DNA of 64,000 nucleotides from Acidobacteriota bacterium (GCA_003225315.1 QHZD01000026.1:107708-171707); one strand, 5' to 3'; positions 21,125-31,083 are shown, numbered from the stretch's first letter. Notes: generated from the letters alone by a model not told the origin. Program-made: numbers and translations.

Positions 21125-23629
21125 TCACTCGGCTATGTCAAAGTCCACGGAACGGTCCGGCGCATGGTTTTTCGCGCTGTCGACGGCCTGCATCACCAGA
21201 CGATAGGAACCCGGCTTCAGGTCGTCCACTTTCACTTTCAGACCGATGGGGACCACCGGATTTCCTTTTTGGATGTAATCATCGGCGCGCATGACGTCGG
21301 TGAAAAATATCTGCTTGTTGCTCGAACGCTCGAAAATGCGATAACCCATGGCAACAATTGGCGGCTTCTCCGCCGCCAGCAGCGGTTCATAAATCTCCGT
21401 GTAAAGAACCACGTTGTCCGTGTGTTTGAACCGATTGCTTCCGGAGGGAACGATTTGCGTGCCTTTGACGACCAGCGGCGTGCGATCTTCCAGCAAAACG
21501 GAATCCAAGCCGGTGGAAATCTCATTCAGTCTTTGCGGAGAATTCGTAAGCGCCACGCCGCTCAGGCTGAAGTGTTTTCCATCATAGGGATCGATGGCAA
21601 GCGGTGACTCGAATTTGCCGAAGGCGTCGCCGCCGACGCTCAGGACCACGGTCAGCCTGTAGGTGCCCGGTGTGGCGTCGAATTGGTTTTCATAACGATA
21701 GGGCAACTTCGTGAATTCTTTCCAGTCGTCTTTCTCCAAGTCCAGATTGACGGTATCGCTGAATCGCGCTCCCACGGTCCCATCCTGACGGTAGGCAAGT
21801 CCCAGCACATTCAGGTTCGCGTGATACTTTCCCTTGTCCTTGTTGAATTGAAATGTATCCGAGGGAATCTCCATCGCCAGGTTGACGCGCGCTGTGTCAG
21901 GCGCAGTGTAGAAATACGGCGCCTCCAACGCGCCACGAATCGAACCGGGTTGCGAGCCCGTAGCGCGCGATTCGAGTTGTTTTTCCAGAGGCTTGCCTTC
22001 CAGCACGTTCACGGAACGCGTGTTGCAATAGCCGCTGCGCGAGCGCGCGATCAGTCCGCCGCGATTCAGTTTCACCTTAAGCGTGTGGCAACTTCCTTCC
22101 GGAGTGTCACCGGGCACGTAGCCCAAAATATAAAACTCATTCTGTTCTCGCCCGATGCGTTCGAGTCCGGCGAGCAGGTCGTTGGTATTGAAGATCGTGA
22201 AACCGCCCGTTCCTTCCGCCAGCGCCGCCAGGATTTGCTGATTGGTCGAAGCTGAAGGCGGGAATTGCGGAACGATGGTCCGCGGCTGATTGTACGGCGA
22301 GTTGTTGTAATTGGATGTCGGGTTGTAACCTCCGCCGCGCGTGCCACCACCGCCCGTGCCGCCCCGCGTGCCACCTCCCGTCCCGCCGCCCGTGCCACCC
22401 TTTCCGCCTCCGGTACCACCCCCACCGCCGGTACCACCCCCACCGCCGGTACCACCTCTACCACCGCCTCCTGTGCCACCGCCTCCACCCGTTCCGCCAC
22501 CGCCAGTGCCACCTCTACCGCCGCCACCGCCGGTGCCACCTCTGCCTCCGCCCCCTCCAGTTCCACCTCCGCCGCCGGTGCCACCACCGCCCGGCCGCTG
22601 CGGATCAGGCATGGCCATGGCAGGAAAGGCCGCGAGTATCAAGTGTGGGCGCGGTGAAATCGTTTGCAGTGAAATTCTTCGCGCGGAAATTCTTCGCGGC
22701 GAAATTCGTTGAGTGGGAGCACGATTCGAAACGGCTCGTGTCCTGTCAGCTGGGACTCTCCTGCCGGCGCTCCCGCCGGGAGCGGTCGCCACCAGACCGC
22801 GGGCATCCAGCGCGTAAACCGCGACATTCGATTTGTTGCAGGCGTCGATGGTGGCGGTCAGCTCCGATTGGTTTTCCTGTGTCAACGCGAAGCCTCCGGA
22901 AAACAGCACCACCATTTTCCGGCCAGGGATGGAGCGGAGATTCTTCGCCAGACTGCGCACGGCCAGCAGCATGCTGCGCGCGCCAAAATCCGCCGCGGCG
23001 TTACCCAACGACGGACCAAACGAAGATAAGCCCGAGGAAGCAACAGTAACTGGCACATCCGGCGGGGCGTTTGGATCGACCGAGGAAGTTTTCACGCCCG
23101 ACACAGCTGCTTGAAGCACCTGGGCGTTCGCCGTGAAATTCTGCACAATGCGGAGCGAACCACCAAAATCCACCACGGCCATCAATCGATCGGGGCCGGC
23201 GTTCGCTTCGATAAATTTCTTGGCCGCACTGCGCGCCTGGATCTGGTCCGGCGCCGCCATAGTGGAGTTGTCGAAGAACAATATCAAGTACCGGCGTTGG
23301 CCGTTCGCCTGGGTAGCGGCGTCGGCTCCTGTAGAAAAAGTAGAAACCTGCTGTTCCTTGTTGTCTTCAAATACCTTGAAATCATTCTGGGTCAAGTCGC
23401 GGATGTAGTTGCCCTTCTTGTCCGTCACCACGGAATCGACGAGCACCAGTTTTGATTCCTTCTTGATGACGACAGCCGGCTGCTGCTCCGCCGGTGAAGC
23501 GGCTTGGGGTTGCGGGGGTGGAGCGGGCTGCTCCTGCGCTCGCGAAGAAGCAGGAACCACGCACATCGCTACGACAGCGAGCCACGCGGCCAATCGAATT
23601 GTTCGCCTGAAGGTCGTCAAAGTGTTCAT
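21125..23629 (-). CDS. Secreted VWFA-related acidobacterial-domain protein with Gly/Thr-rich repeat
   Basis: About 834 residues. A signal peptide (RTIRLAAWLAVVAMCVVPAS) precedes the VWFA-related acidobacterial domain: SVVTDKKGNYIRDLTQNDFK, then LILFFDNSTMAAPDQ and MVVLFSGGFALTQ. A long low-complexity stretch of GGGGTGG units (about 345-435) interrupts the domain before the conserved AEGTGGFTIFNTNDL and YILGYVPGDTPEG. A beta-rich C-terminal domain follows. The ATG at 23629 puts the signal peptide near the N-terminus; an ATG at 23644 is possible. Role unknown, probably cell-surface adhesion or scaffolding. Tandem with a paralogue 26 bp upstream. Confidence 0.85.
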   Translation of the reverse strand: MNTLTTFRRTIRLAAWLAVVAMCVVPASSRAQEQPAPPPQPQAASPAEQQPAVVIKKESKLVLVDSVVTDKKGNYIRDLTQNDFKVFEDNKEQQVSTFSTGADAATQANGQRRYLILFFDNSTMAAPDQIQARSAAKKFIEANAGPDRLMAVVDFGGSLRIVQNFTANAQVLQAAVSGVKTSSVDPNAPPDVPVTVASSGLSSFGPSLGNAAADFGARSMLLAVRSLAKNLRSIPGRKMVVLFSGGFALTQENQSELTATIDACNKSNVAVYALDARGLVATAPGGSAGRRVPADRTRAVSNRAPTQRISPRRISARRISLQTISPRPHLILAAFPAMAMPDPQRPGGGGTGGGGGTGGGGGRGGTGGGGGRGGTGGGGTGGGGGTGGGGRGGTGGGGGTGGGGGTGGGKGGTGGGTGGGTRGGTGGGGTRGGGYNPTSNYNNSPYNQPRTIVPQFPPSASTNQQILAALAEGTGGFTIFNTNDLLAGLERIGREQNEFYILGYVPGDTPEGSCHTLKVKLNRGGLIARSRSGYCNTRSVNVLEGKPLEKQLESRATGSQPGSIRGALEAPYFYTAPDTARVNLAMEIPSDTFQFNKDKGKYHANLNVLGLAYRQDGTVGARFSDTVNLDLEKDDWKEFTKLPYRYENQFDATPGTYRLTVVLSVGGDAFGKFESPLAIDPYDGKHFSLSGVALTNSPQRLNEISTGLDSVLLEDRTPLVVKGTQIVPSGSNRFKHTDNVVLYTEIYEPLLAAEKPPIVAMGYRIFERSSNKQIFFTDVMRADDYIQKGNPVVPIGLKVKVDDLKPGSYRLVMQAVDSAKNHAPDRSVDFDIAE
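22341..22600. repeat. Low-complexity Gly/Thr-coding repeat tract
   Basis: About 260 bp of imperfect CCACCGCC/GTGCC units inside the VWA gene, coding GGGGTGGGG on the minus strand. Tracts of this type are prone to slippage and length variation. Confidence 0.8.
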
Positions 23630-23654
23630 AATTCCCCACCACAATTACTGAATT

Positions 23655-25481
23655 TCAATAAGGAATAACCACTGCCCCATTGCGCGCCGCCATCTGGGCA
23701 CCCACAGCGTCTCTTACAACCAGGCGCACCAGATAGGTGCCCGGCTTCACGTCAAAACTGGTTTTCACTGTAAATCCCGAGCGGCTCAATCGGGTATAGG
23801 TCGTATCGAGCAACTTCATATCCACGATTTTTGAAAGGCCGGTGACAAAATTCCCGTTCTCATCAAAAATTCCGGTGAGAATTGTCAATTGATCGTTATT
23901 GCGGCCCTGCACTTTCTGGAAGTGAATGCTCTTCACGTCAAAGTGCGACAAGACCGCGAGCCGCGCCTGAGCTTCGTCTTTTTTGAAAAATTGCGTCTGC
24001 AGCTCCACGGGCAAATCGCGGATTTCCTCCTGGGAGAACAGCGCTTCCTGCATCTCTTGCTTTGTTGCTTCGGCAGGATCGGCCACGGTTTTGGGAGCGA
24101 AGTAGCCGTGGCGCGCCTGAACGCTGTACTTTTCCTTGCTGGTGAGCGTCACCTTCAAGGTGTGAAACCGGCCGTCGATCTTCAGGTTCTGAGGCGAAAA
24201 CCCAAGCAAGTAGGAGATCGCGGGAGCGGCGCCGGCTTCGCGCATGGCTTCATCCACATCGTTGCGGTTGTGATAAAAATTGCCGCCGGTTCCGTCGGCC
24301 AACTGCGCAAGAACGTCCTGCTGGGCCAATTGCGCCGCCACTCGATAGGAAGTTTTGTACCCGGCGGTACGGTAGCTGTCGTGCGGTGGATCGGCGATAT
24401 CTCCGCCCACGTCCGGGGCGTAGAGGCCGCGCGCATCAATCGTATTGATCACGATATTGGAACGAGTCGCGCGATCGACCATTTCGGAAGCTTCGGATTG
24501 CAGTGTCGAGCTGATGAAGCCAGGTGACACGAGAACAAGGATGCGCTGGCCGGGCATGCTTGCCAAGCGCCTCACCACGTCTTCGAGGTGCCGATAGGCA
24601 TACTGCGTTTCGCTGTCGCCTTGCGCCACCGCGCGGTACGCCGCGGTCTCTGCCAGCCTCTGTGCTCCGGCCATCATTGTGGTGTCCCCATTGAAAGCGC
24701 ACTGGAGGGCCTCATCAGTGGCGACGGCGAGCGCTTGTACGTCCGACTTGTTCACGATCAGATCGGCCTGGTAGTAACTCAGGTCGGGACAATCATGAAA
24801 GCCTTGGCTGTTCATGGGGCGGGGCAGGACTCCGAGCAGCGCCTTCGATAGTTTTTCGTGATCGTCCGTAAATTCTTGCGTCAACTGGCCGGAAGTGGTG
24901 TTCAGGGAAACGCGATCGCTTGCCGCCAAAGCGCCAAAAAAACGAGTGGCCGAATCACGGACGAATACCGCGTCGGCCATCGAGAGGTGCACGTCGTCAA
25001 ACACCATGGAGGCAAAACGCTGCGGCAGAACGACTGCTTTGCCGTCTGCAACGTCCGCGCTTGACGAAGAATCTTCCGCCGTCGTGGACGCCATGGCGGA
25101 GGCGGTGCGCTTCTCCGGGGCCTCGATACTGAAAGAAGAGATGTTCTGCAACTTTCGATTGTCGTAAAGCTGAAAGTCTTCTTTCTTGAGATTCGGTACG
25201 ACTTTGCCTTGCGCATCGCGAACCACCGCGCGCACCAACACCAGATTTACGCGCACTTTGAAAGTCGTCGGAGTGTCGTGGCTGGAGACTTCTTCACTCT
25301 GGCCCGTTGCGGGCCCTGGCGCGTGGACGGCCGTCGAGTCCGGCTTTGCGGGGGCATCCTGAATTTGTGAAGGCGCCGCGGGCGTCTGAGCAGAAAGCCC
25401 CTTGCCCCAAGCCGATAGGCAGCAAGCGGAAATCACCAAAATGGCGTGTCGGAACCCCGGGCGTAGCCGTGAATGAAACAT
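23655..25481 (-). CDS. Secreted VWFA-related acidobacterial-domain protein
   Basis: A 608-residue paralogue of the next gene. The N-terminus (MFHSRLRPGFRHAILVISAC) is a signal sequence followed by a Pro/Ala linker. The domain opens with FKVRVNLVLVRAVVRDAQGK and NLKKEDFQLYDNRKLQNISSF. SMVFDDVHLSMADAVFVRDS is the VWA metal-site region, LVLVSPGFISS and DARGLYAPDV close the core, and YLLGFSPQNLKIDGRFH is typical of the family. It lacks the Gly/Thr tract of its neighbour. The gene pair is probably co-transcribed (26 bp gap), with this one first. Function unknown. Confidence 0.85.
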   Translation of the reverse strand: MFHSRLRPGFRHAILVISACCLSAWGKGLSAQTPAAPSQIQDAPAKPDSTAVHAPGPATGQSEEVSSHDTPTTFKVRVNLVLVRAVVRDAQGKVVPNLKKEDFQLYDNRKLQNISSFSIEAPEKRTASAMASTTAEDSSSSADVADGKAVVLPQRFASMVFDDVHLSMADAVFVRDSATRFFGALAASDRVSLNTTSGQLTQEFTDDHEKLSKALLGVLPRPMNSQGFHDCPDLSYYQADLIVNKSDVQALAVATDEALQCAFNGDTTMMAGAQRLAETAAYRAVAQGDSETQYAYRHLEDVVRRLASMPGQRILVLVSPGFISSTLQSEASEMVDRATRSNIVINTIDARGLYAPDVGGDIADPPHDSYRTAGYKTSYRVAAQLAQQDVLAQLADGTGGNFYHNRNDVDEAMREAGAAPAISYLLGFSPQNLKIDGRFHTLKVTLTSKEKYSVQARHGYFAPKTVADPAEATKQEMQEALFSQEEIRDLPVELQTQFFKKDEAQARLAVLSHFDVKSIHFQKVQGRNNDQLTILTGIFDENGNFVTGLSKIVDMKLLDTTYTRLSRSGFTVKTSFDVKPGTYLVRLVVRDAVGAQMAARNGAVVIPY

Positions 25482-25987
25482 CCCTGCCCTTCAGAACCTG
25501 CATCCTGAGGCGTCCGGGAGAGCCGGAACGGGACGAAACCAGGGGACGCTTGTGTGCTAACAGCGATTTGACTATACCCTTGGCGCAATTTTGGTGTCAA
25601 TCAGGTAGCTGCTCGAGTAGTGGCTTGATTTCCGGTTAGCCGGTTACTCAGGAACAAATGAATACAGCGGGTCGAACCGTATATCGAAACCGGGGATGAT
25701 CCGGAGCGAAGTACGAGAACCGTAGCAGAATTGAATTGTCTGATCTGGCGTGAAAATTTTGTAATGGGCTGAAGTCAAAATTTGCGTTTGCCTTTCCGTC
25801 GCATGTACCGCAGTCTGCGAGCCACAAGGTGACGGTAGCCAACTCGCCAAGCGTTTGAGGACGCAAGGCATTACGAAAGCGCTCCCTTCACCAAACTATT
25901 CGTCTTTTGCGCATCGAAAGAGTCGTGCTGCGTGTTCGGTTTTGTCTGTCCAAATGTCGGGTCGTGCTCGCAGTCTGTGACTACACT
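25482..25987. other. Divergent intergenic region upstream of the nitrate module, about 500 bp
   Basis: No credible ORF. It contains AAATTTTG (25754-25761) and CAAAATTT (25776-25783), perfect 8-bp inverted arms with a 14-bp spacer, a possible regulator site for the downstream module. A TTGACT at about 25566 has no matching -10. Confidence 0.4.
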
Positions 25988-27553
25988 ATGTTGTTACCCC
26001 TGCTTGAGAGAGCGAAGGAAAAGAACGCTCACTTTCTGGTGACGCCCAAAACCGGGGCAAGCTCCGGTGGGGTACCCCAGTGTGGGATATCATTCGCCCC
26101 CGATGCAGCGCGTATCCCTCAGCGTGCTCTCTTGCCCGGAGAGCAGTACCGCTTTCATTTCGACATGACCAAATGTATCGGCTGCAAGTGTTGCGTGGTG
26201 GCTTGCAACGAACAGAACGGCAATCCCGCGGACATCAACTGGCGAAGAGTTGGGGAGATCGAAGGCGGCTGGTACCCGAATACATACCGCTCCTATCTTT
26301 CCATGGGCTGCAATCACTGCATGGAGCCGACGTGCCTGGAAGGCTGTCCCGTGGACGCCTACTCCAAGGATCCCGTCACCGGCATTGTGTTACACAGCGC
26401 GGAAGCCTGCATCGGCTGCCAATACTGCACATGGAATTGTTCTTACGGCGTGCCGCAGTACAACCCGGAGCGCGGCGTCGTCGGGAAGTGCGACATGTGT
26501 CATGACCGGCTGGACGAGGGTCGCGCGCCGGCATGCGTTAGCGCTTGTCCGGAGACTGCAATCCGCATCGAGATCGTGAACATTGCGGAATGGAAGCGGG
26601 AGTACGCCGCGCACGCCAATGCGCCGGGCCTCCCCTCGGCCGATGACAGCATCTCCTCGACGCGCATCACTCTTCCCAACAATTTGCCACCCGACACGCG
26701 GAAAGCAGATTTCTTCCGCGTCAGGCCTGAAGATCCGCACTGGCCTCTCGTGGCGATGACCGTGCTGACCCAACTCTCGGTAGGCGCTTTTGTCACCATC
26801 TGGCTGCTGCAATTGTTCGGAAAGACTACGCGCTTGGGTGTTGCGGCGATGGTTTCCATAATCGTAGCTGGGCTGGCGCTTAGTGCCTCGACTCTCCACC
26901 TTGGACGCCCCATTTACGCGTATCGCGCGCTGAAAATGTGGAAGCGGTCCTGGCTCAGCCGCGAAGTCCTGCTATTTGGATGTTTTTCGGGAGTGGCGCT
27001 TTTGTACGCGGCGCTGCTCTGGTTCAAGCTGCCGGGAAGCCTTGCGATTGGCGCGCTGACCTCCTTGCTTGGCGCGGCGGGAGTCACCGCAAGTGCCTGC
27101 ATCTATCTCGTCCCGGCGCGGCCCGCATGGAACTCCAAGCACACGGTGGCGGGATTTTTTCTTACCGCGATGCTGCTCGGTCCCTTGCTGGCAGCCAGTC
27201 TCGGAATCGGAGACCGGCGCTGGCTGAGCATAGCGATTGTTGCCGCGACAGCAGGGCACTTGCTGAACGAAGCCGGCAAATTTTTCTGGCTGACGGCATC
27301 CGACTCCTTCGAACTGCAAGCGTCGGCGCGCTTGCTTTCCACGACGTTGGCGTCTTCCTTCTTGGGGAGCGGCGCGCTGCTGTGCTTGGGCGGAATCATT
27401 CTGCCGCTGTTTGTGCCGACCTGGGCCGGTGCGTCCGCCTCACTTCTCACTGTTCTAGCTGGTGAAGTTCTCGGCCGATATGTTTTCTTCGTCAGCGTGG
27501 TTCCCAAAAATATGGCTGCTTCGTACTTGTCCGCCGGAAAGGCCGCGGCATGA
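25988..27553 (+). CDS. Fused Fe-S electron-transfer and membrane-anchor subunit (DmsB-DmsC type) of a nitrate reductase
   Basis: A fusion of about 521 residues. The N-terminal half is a four-cluster ferredoxin of the DmsB/NrfC type: CIGCKCCVVACNEQNG, CNHCMEPTCLEGCPVDAY, CIGCQYCTWNCSYG and CDMCHDRLDEGRAPACVSAC. The C-terminal half (about 250-521) has eight hydrophobic helices of the DmsC anchor family. It should take electrons from quinol and pass them to the downstream molybdoenzyme. No Tat signal, so the Fe-S part is cytoplasmic. The ATG at 25988 is chosen over a TTG at 25907 as it is the first ATG and fits the family N-terminus; no clear ribosome-binding site. Its stop overlaps the next start (ATGA). 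Confidence 0.85.
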   Translation: MLLPLLERAKEKNAHFLVTPKTGASSGGVPQCGISFAPDAARIPQRALLPGEQYRFHFDMTKCIGCKCCVVACNEQNGNPADINWRRVGEIEGGWYPNTYRSYLSMGCNHCMEPTCLEGCPVDAYSKDPVTGIVLHSAEACIGCQYCTWNCSYGVPQYNPERGVVGKCDMCHDRLDEGRAPACVSACPETAIRIEIVNIAEWKREYAAHANAPGLPSADDSISSTRITLPNNLPPDTRKADFFRVRPEDPHWPLVAMTVLTQLSVGAFVTIWLLQLFGKTTRLGVAAMVSIIVAGLALSASTLHLGRPIYAYRALKMWKRSWLSREVLLFGCFSGVALLYAALLWFKLPGSLAIGALTSLLGAAGVTASACIYLVPARPAWNSKHTVAGFFLTAMLLGPLLAASLGIGDRRWLSIAIVAATAGHLLNEAGKFFWLTASDSFELQASARLLSTTLASSFLGSGALLCLGGIILPLFVPTWAGASASLLTVLAGEVLGRYVFFVSVVPKNMAASYLSAGKAAA

Positions 27554-29781
27554 GTCTGAAGCGCCAGCTCGGATTGGACATCCTGGAAGAAAAGTATGCG
27601 TACGCCAGTGATCCGGTCATGGGGCACACCTCCGAGCAAAAAATTCCGGACACTTGGGTCTCCACGACCTGCGGTTACTGCTCGGTTGGCTGCGGGATGT
27701 TTATCGGGGTAAAGGACGGCCGCGCCGTGAGCGTGCGGGGAAATCCGGACCACGCCGTCAATTCTGGCTTGCTTTGCCCGAAGGGCCTTTCCGAACATTA
27801 CACGCTGGAGGCTTCGAACCGCGCCCTCTACCCGCTTTTGCGCAACAAACGCGGAAAGCTTGCGCGCATCGAGTGGGACGAAGCTCTTTCCGTTATGGTG
27901 GAGAAATTCCGTGGCGCTCAGGAGAAGTACGGCAAGGACGCGCTCGGAGTTCTCAGTACCGGTCAGCTTGTCACCGAAGAATTTTATGCGCTCGGTAAGC
28001 TCGTGCAGCTGGGACTTGGTACGAAAAATTACGATGGGAACACGACGCTATGCATGGCCAGCGCCGTCTCCGGGTATAAACGCTCGTTTGGCAGCGACGG
28101 TCCGCCAGGCGCGTACGAAGATCTCAGCCAAGCGGACGTCATTTTTCTCATCGGCGCGAACATCGCCGACAACCACCCGATCCTTTGCCAGTACCTCGAC
28201 GCAAATCCACGCCGAACACTAATCGTGGCCGATCCCCGCGTGACAAAGACCGCGATGATGGCAGACCTCTACCTGCCGCTGAAGCCACGCTCGGATATCG
28301 CTCTTCTGAACGGCATGATTCATCTGCTCATCGAGAACGGTCTCATCGATCGCAAGTACGTTGCGGCGCATACCACGGGTTTCGACCAGCTGGAAGAGTC
28401 GGTTCGCAAGTACACGCCGGACCACGTCTCTCAACTCACCGGGCTTACGCCCGAGCAAATCTACAAGGCTGCACTCATCTACGGCAAAGCCAAAGCCCCG
28501 TTCATTGGCTGGACGATGGGTGTGAACCACAGCACCAAGGGCACGGAAACCGTAAACGTCATCAATAATCTTGCGTTGATCACCGGCAACGTCGGCAGGC
28601 CGGGAGCGTCTCCTTTTTCGATTACTGGGCAATGCAATGCGATGGGAACACGGGAGGCGGGCTTCGCGTCGAGCCTCCCTGGGTATCGCAAATTTGAGAG
28701 TGCATCCGACCGCGAGGAATTGGCGGCGCTCTGGGGTATCGCCGCGGAGCGCCTGCCTGCTTCGCGCGGATGGGCGTACCCGGACATTATCGAAGGAGCG
28801 GTTGCGAAGAAGATTCGCGCTCTGTGGGTCATCGCAACAAATCCAATCGTGTCGTTCCCGAATCTCGGCGTATTGCAGCACAGCCTCGATAGCCTGGATT
28901 TTCTGGTAGTTCAGGATGGATTTCATCCGACGCCTACGACCGAAGTCGCGGACCTTGTCCTCCCTGCGGCTATCTGGGGCGAAAAAGAAGGCACCTATAC
29001 GAATTCGGAACGCCGCGTGAGCAAGGTCAATCGCGCTGTGAAACCGCCTGGAGAGGCCCGCACCGACCTCGACATCTTTTTGGGTTTGGCAAAAAAGCTC
29101 GGCTGCTACGGCGAGCTTTTTCCGGGATGGACCCAGCCGAAGGATGCCTTCGAAGAGTGGAAGCGGATTTCGGCGGGCCGCCTCTGCGATTACTCCGGGC
29201 TCACATACGAGCTTATCGAGCGCCACGGCGGGATTCAGTGGCCTTATCCGACCGGCGCCACGGAAGTAAAGACGACGCGGCTCTACTCCGACGGTCGATT
29301 CTCTACGGAGGATGGAAAAGCGCGGCTTCTCCCGGTCGAGTGGGAACCCTTTCCGGAGCAGCCGAACGCGGACTTTCCTTTCGTGCTGAATACAGGCCGC
29401 ACCATCGAGCATTGGCATACGCGCACGAAAACAGGAAACGTTCCGATCCTCGAACGGCTCTCGCCAAACGCGTGGCTGGAGATGAATCCACGGGACGCGC
29501 AGTCGCTCGGACTGAAGCCGCATGACCACATCGACGTGATTTCTGCTCGGGGGCGCGTGAAAAGCGTCGAGCTTCGCGTTACGGAGATCATCGCGCCTGG
29601 TCAAGTCTTCATGCCCTTTCACTACGCCGAGGCAAATGCCAATCAAGTGACGCAAAGTGCCTTCGATCCGATTTCTCGCGAGCCCAATTACAAGCAGTGC
29701 GCCGTGCGTATCGAGAGGGCGCAGATCGCTCCACAGTATTGGGGCGTACGCGGGAGCCCAAGAGCCAGAGTCCAGGCATGA
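27550..29781 (+). CDS. nasA: Molybdopterin oxidoreductase, assimilatory nitrate reductase type
   Basis: Reduces nitrate to nitrite in the cytoplasm using a Mo-bis-MGD cofactor. The 743-residue protein begins with a [4Fe-4S] site (TTCGYCSVGCGM ... LCPKG). It then has the NasA/NarB-like motif GNTTLCMASAVSGYKRSFGS, where Cys168 is the predicted Mo ligand, and SDGPPGAYEDL. C-terminal cofactor-binding motifs include FVLNTGRTIEHWHTRTKTGN. No Tat signal, consistent with an assimilatory enzyme. Translation is coupled to the upstream Fe-S/anchor gene by an ATGA overlap, which implies a quinol-linked electron supply. No nitrite reductase gene is in the window. A related oxidoreductase of other substrate is the alternative. 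Confidence 0.87.
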   Translation: MSLKRQLGLDILEEKYAYASDPVMGHTSEQKIPDTWVSTTCGYCSVGCGMFIGVKDGRAVSVRGNPDHAVNSGLLCPKGLSEHYTLEASNRALYPLLRNKRGKLARIEWDEALSVMVEKFRGAQEKYGKDALGVLSTGQLVTEEFYALGKLVQLGLGTKNYDGNTTLCMASAVSGYKRSFGSDGPPGAYEDLSQADVIFLIGANIADNHPILCQYLDANPRRTLIVADPRVTKTAMMADLYLPLKPRSDIALLNGMIHLLIENGLIDRKYVAAHTTGFDQLEESVRKYTPDHVSQLTGLTPEQIYKAALIYGKAKAPFIGWTMGVNHSTKGTETVNVINNLALITGNVGRPGASPFSITGQCNAMGTREAGFASSLPGYRKFESASDREELAALWGIAAERLPASRGWAYPDIIEGAVAKKIRALWVIATNPIVSFPNLGVLQHSLDSLDFLVVQDGFHPTPTTEVADLVLPAAIWGEKEGTYTNSERRVSKVNRAVKPPGEARTDLDIFLGLAKKLGCYGELFPGWTQPKDAFEEWKRISAGRLCDYSGLTYELIERHGGIQWPYPTGATEVKTTRLYSDGRFSTEDGKARLLPVEWEPFPEQPNADFPFVLNTGRTIEHWHTRTKTGNVPILERLSPNAWLEMNPRDAQSLGLKPHDHIDVISARGRVKSVELRVTEIIAPGQVFMPFHYAEANANQVTQSAFDPISREPNYKQCAVRIERAQIAPQYWGVRGSPRARVQA

Positions 29782-29826
29782 GGTCGGACGGGATGGAAGA
29801 AATTCCGTCCCGCGCAAGGAGATGAG

Positions 29827-31083
29827 ATGAAAAAAAGCAAGTTCATGGAAAGCGGCCACTTCCCAACGCTCATCGCGGCGTTTCTCTATTTCGATGTCAG
29901 CTTCATGGTATGGGTCTTGCTCGGTCCCCTTGCTCCGTTCCTCTCCGAAATGCTCAAGCTCACGCCTTACCAGAAAGGGTTGTTGACAGCAATCCCTCTT
30001 CTTGGTGGAGCGCTGTTCCGGCCTGTACTCGGATTTCTCGGCGAGGGTTTTGGCGAACGCAGGACCGGCCTGTTCGGGCTCGCTTTCACTTTGCTTCCGC
30101 TGATTCTTGCCTGGCGTTTCGCACACACGGCCGCACACTTTTATTTTCTTGGGCTCCTGTTGGGCATTGGTGGCGCAAGTTTTGCCGTAGCTCTGCCGAT
30201 TGCGGGACGCTGGTATCCGCCAGAGTATCAAGGGCTCGTCATGGGCATTGCTGGTGCGGGGAATTCGGGGACGCTCATCGCGACGCTCTTCGCGCCGCGC
30301 CTCGCTCAGAAATTTGGTTGGGCGAATACTTTCGCTATGGCTATGCTTCCCGTAATTATTGTGTTGGTTCTCTTCGCTTTGCTGGCGAAAGACAGCCCGC
30401 GACGTAGTGAACCACCCAAATGGAAAGCAATCGCGGCCATTTTGCGGGAACCGGATACTGTTTGGTTTTGTTTTTTCTATAGTTTCACGTTCGGTGGGTT
30501 CGTGGGCATGGCCAGTTTTCTCACCACCTTCTTTCATGACCAGTATGGACTTTCAAAAGTTCGCGCTGGCGACTTCACGACCATTGTTGTCCTTGCGGGA
30601 AGTTTCCTGCGGCCCGTGGGCGGATGGCTCTCGGACAGGATCGGAGGCTACCGCTTGCTCTTATTGCTCCTGGCTGGTGTGGGGGGTTGCCTTGGGGGAG
30701 TAGGAAGGCTCCCTGTGCTCTCGCTGGAAGTGATCCTCTTATTTCTGGCCATGGGAATGATGGGCATGGGGAACGGAGCTGTGTTTCAACTGTTGCCACA
30801 GCGATTTCCCGAACGCGTCGGGATTCTCACCGGATTGGTCGGCGCGGCCGGCGGCTTGGGAGGCTTTTTCTTGCCTTTTATTCTCGGAGCGATCAAGCAG
30901 CGAACCGGGCAGTATTCGGGCGGACTTTTCCTCTTCGCGGCCGCTTTCTTTGCCGCTGCTTTGATCTTGTTGCAGCTTGGAACCAAATGGCGGACGAGCT
31001 GGCAAGAAGAATCGGCTGAACGGGCGGGTATCTTCTCGTATCGGAGTTTTGCGGGAACTCCAGTCGGGGAAACCGTCGAATGA
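29827..31083 (+). CDS. NarK-type nitrate/nitrite MFS transporter
   Basis: A 418-residue, 12-helix major-facilitator protein. The nitrate signature region GIAGAGNSGTLIATLFAP in helix 5 and the second signature GMMGMGNGAVFQLLPQ in helix 11 mark the NarK family, importing nitrate or exchanging nitrate and nitrite. AAGGAG sits 7 nt before the ATG. The 45 bp gap after nasA holds an imperfect hairpin (about 29787-29812) that could tune relative expression. Completes a nitrate uptake/reduction module. Confidence 0.88.
   Translation: MKKSKFMESGHFPTLIAAFLYFDVSFMVWVLLGPLAPFLSEMLKLTPYQKGLLTAIPLLGGALFRPVLGFLGEGFGERRTGLFGLAFTLLPLILAWRFAHTAAHFYFLGLLLGIGGASFAVALPIAGRWYPPEYQGLVMGIAGAGNSGTLIATLFAPRLAQKFGWANTFAMAMLPVIIVLVLFALLAKDSPRRSEPPKWKAIAAILREPDTVWFCFFYSFTFGGFVGMASFLTTFFHDQYGLSKVRAGDFTTIVVLAGSFLRPVGGWLSDRIGGYRLLLLLLAGVGGCLGGVGRLPVLSLEVILLFLAMGMMGMGNGAVFQLLPQRFPERVGILTGLVGAAGGLGGFFLPFILGAIKQRTGQYSGGLFLFAAAFFAAALILLQLGTKWRTSWQEESAERAGIFSYRSFAGTPVGETVE

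Noticed and set aside
28219..30537. A 772-codon open frame on the minus strand
   Set aside because: Antisense to nasA and narK, which are clearly real; composition is Arg/His-rich as in shadow frames.
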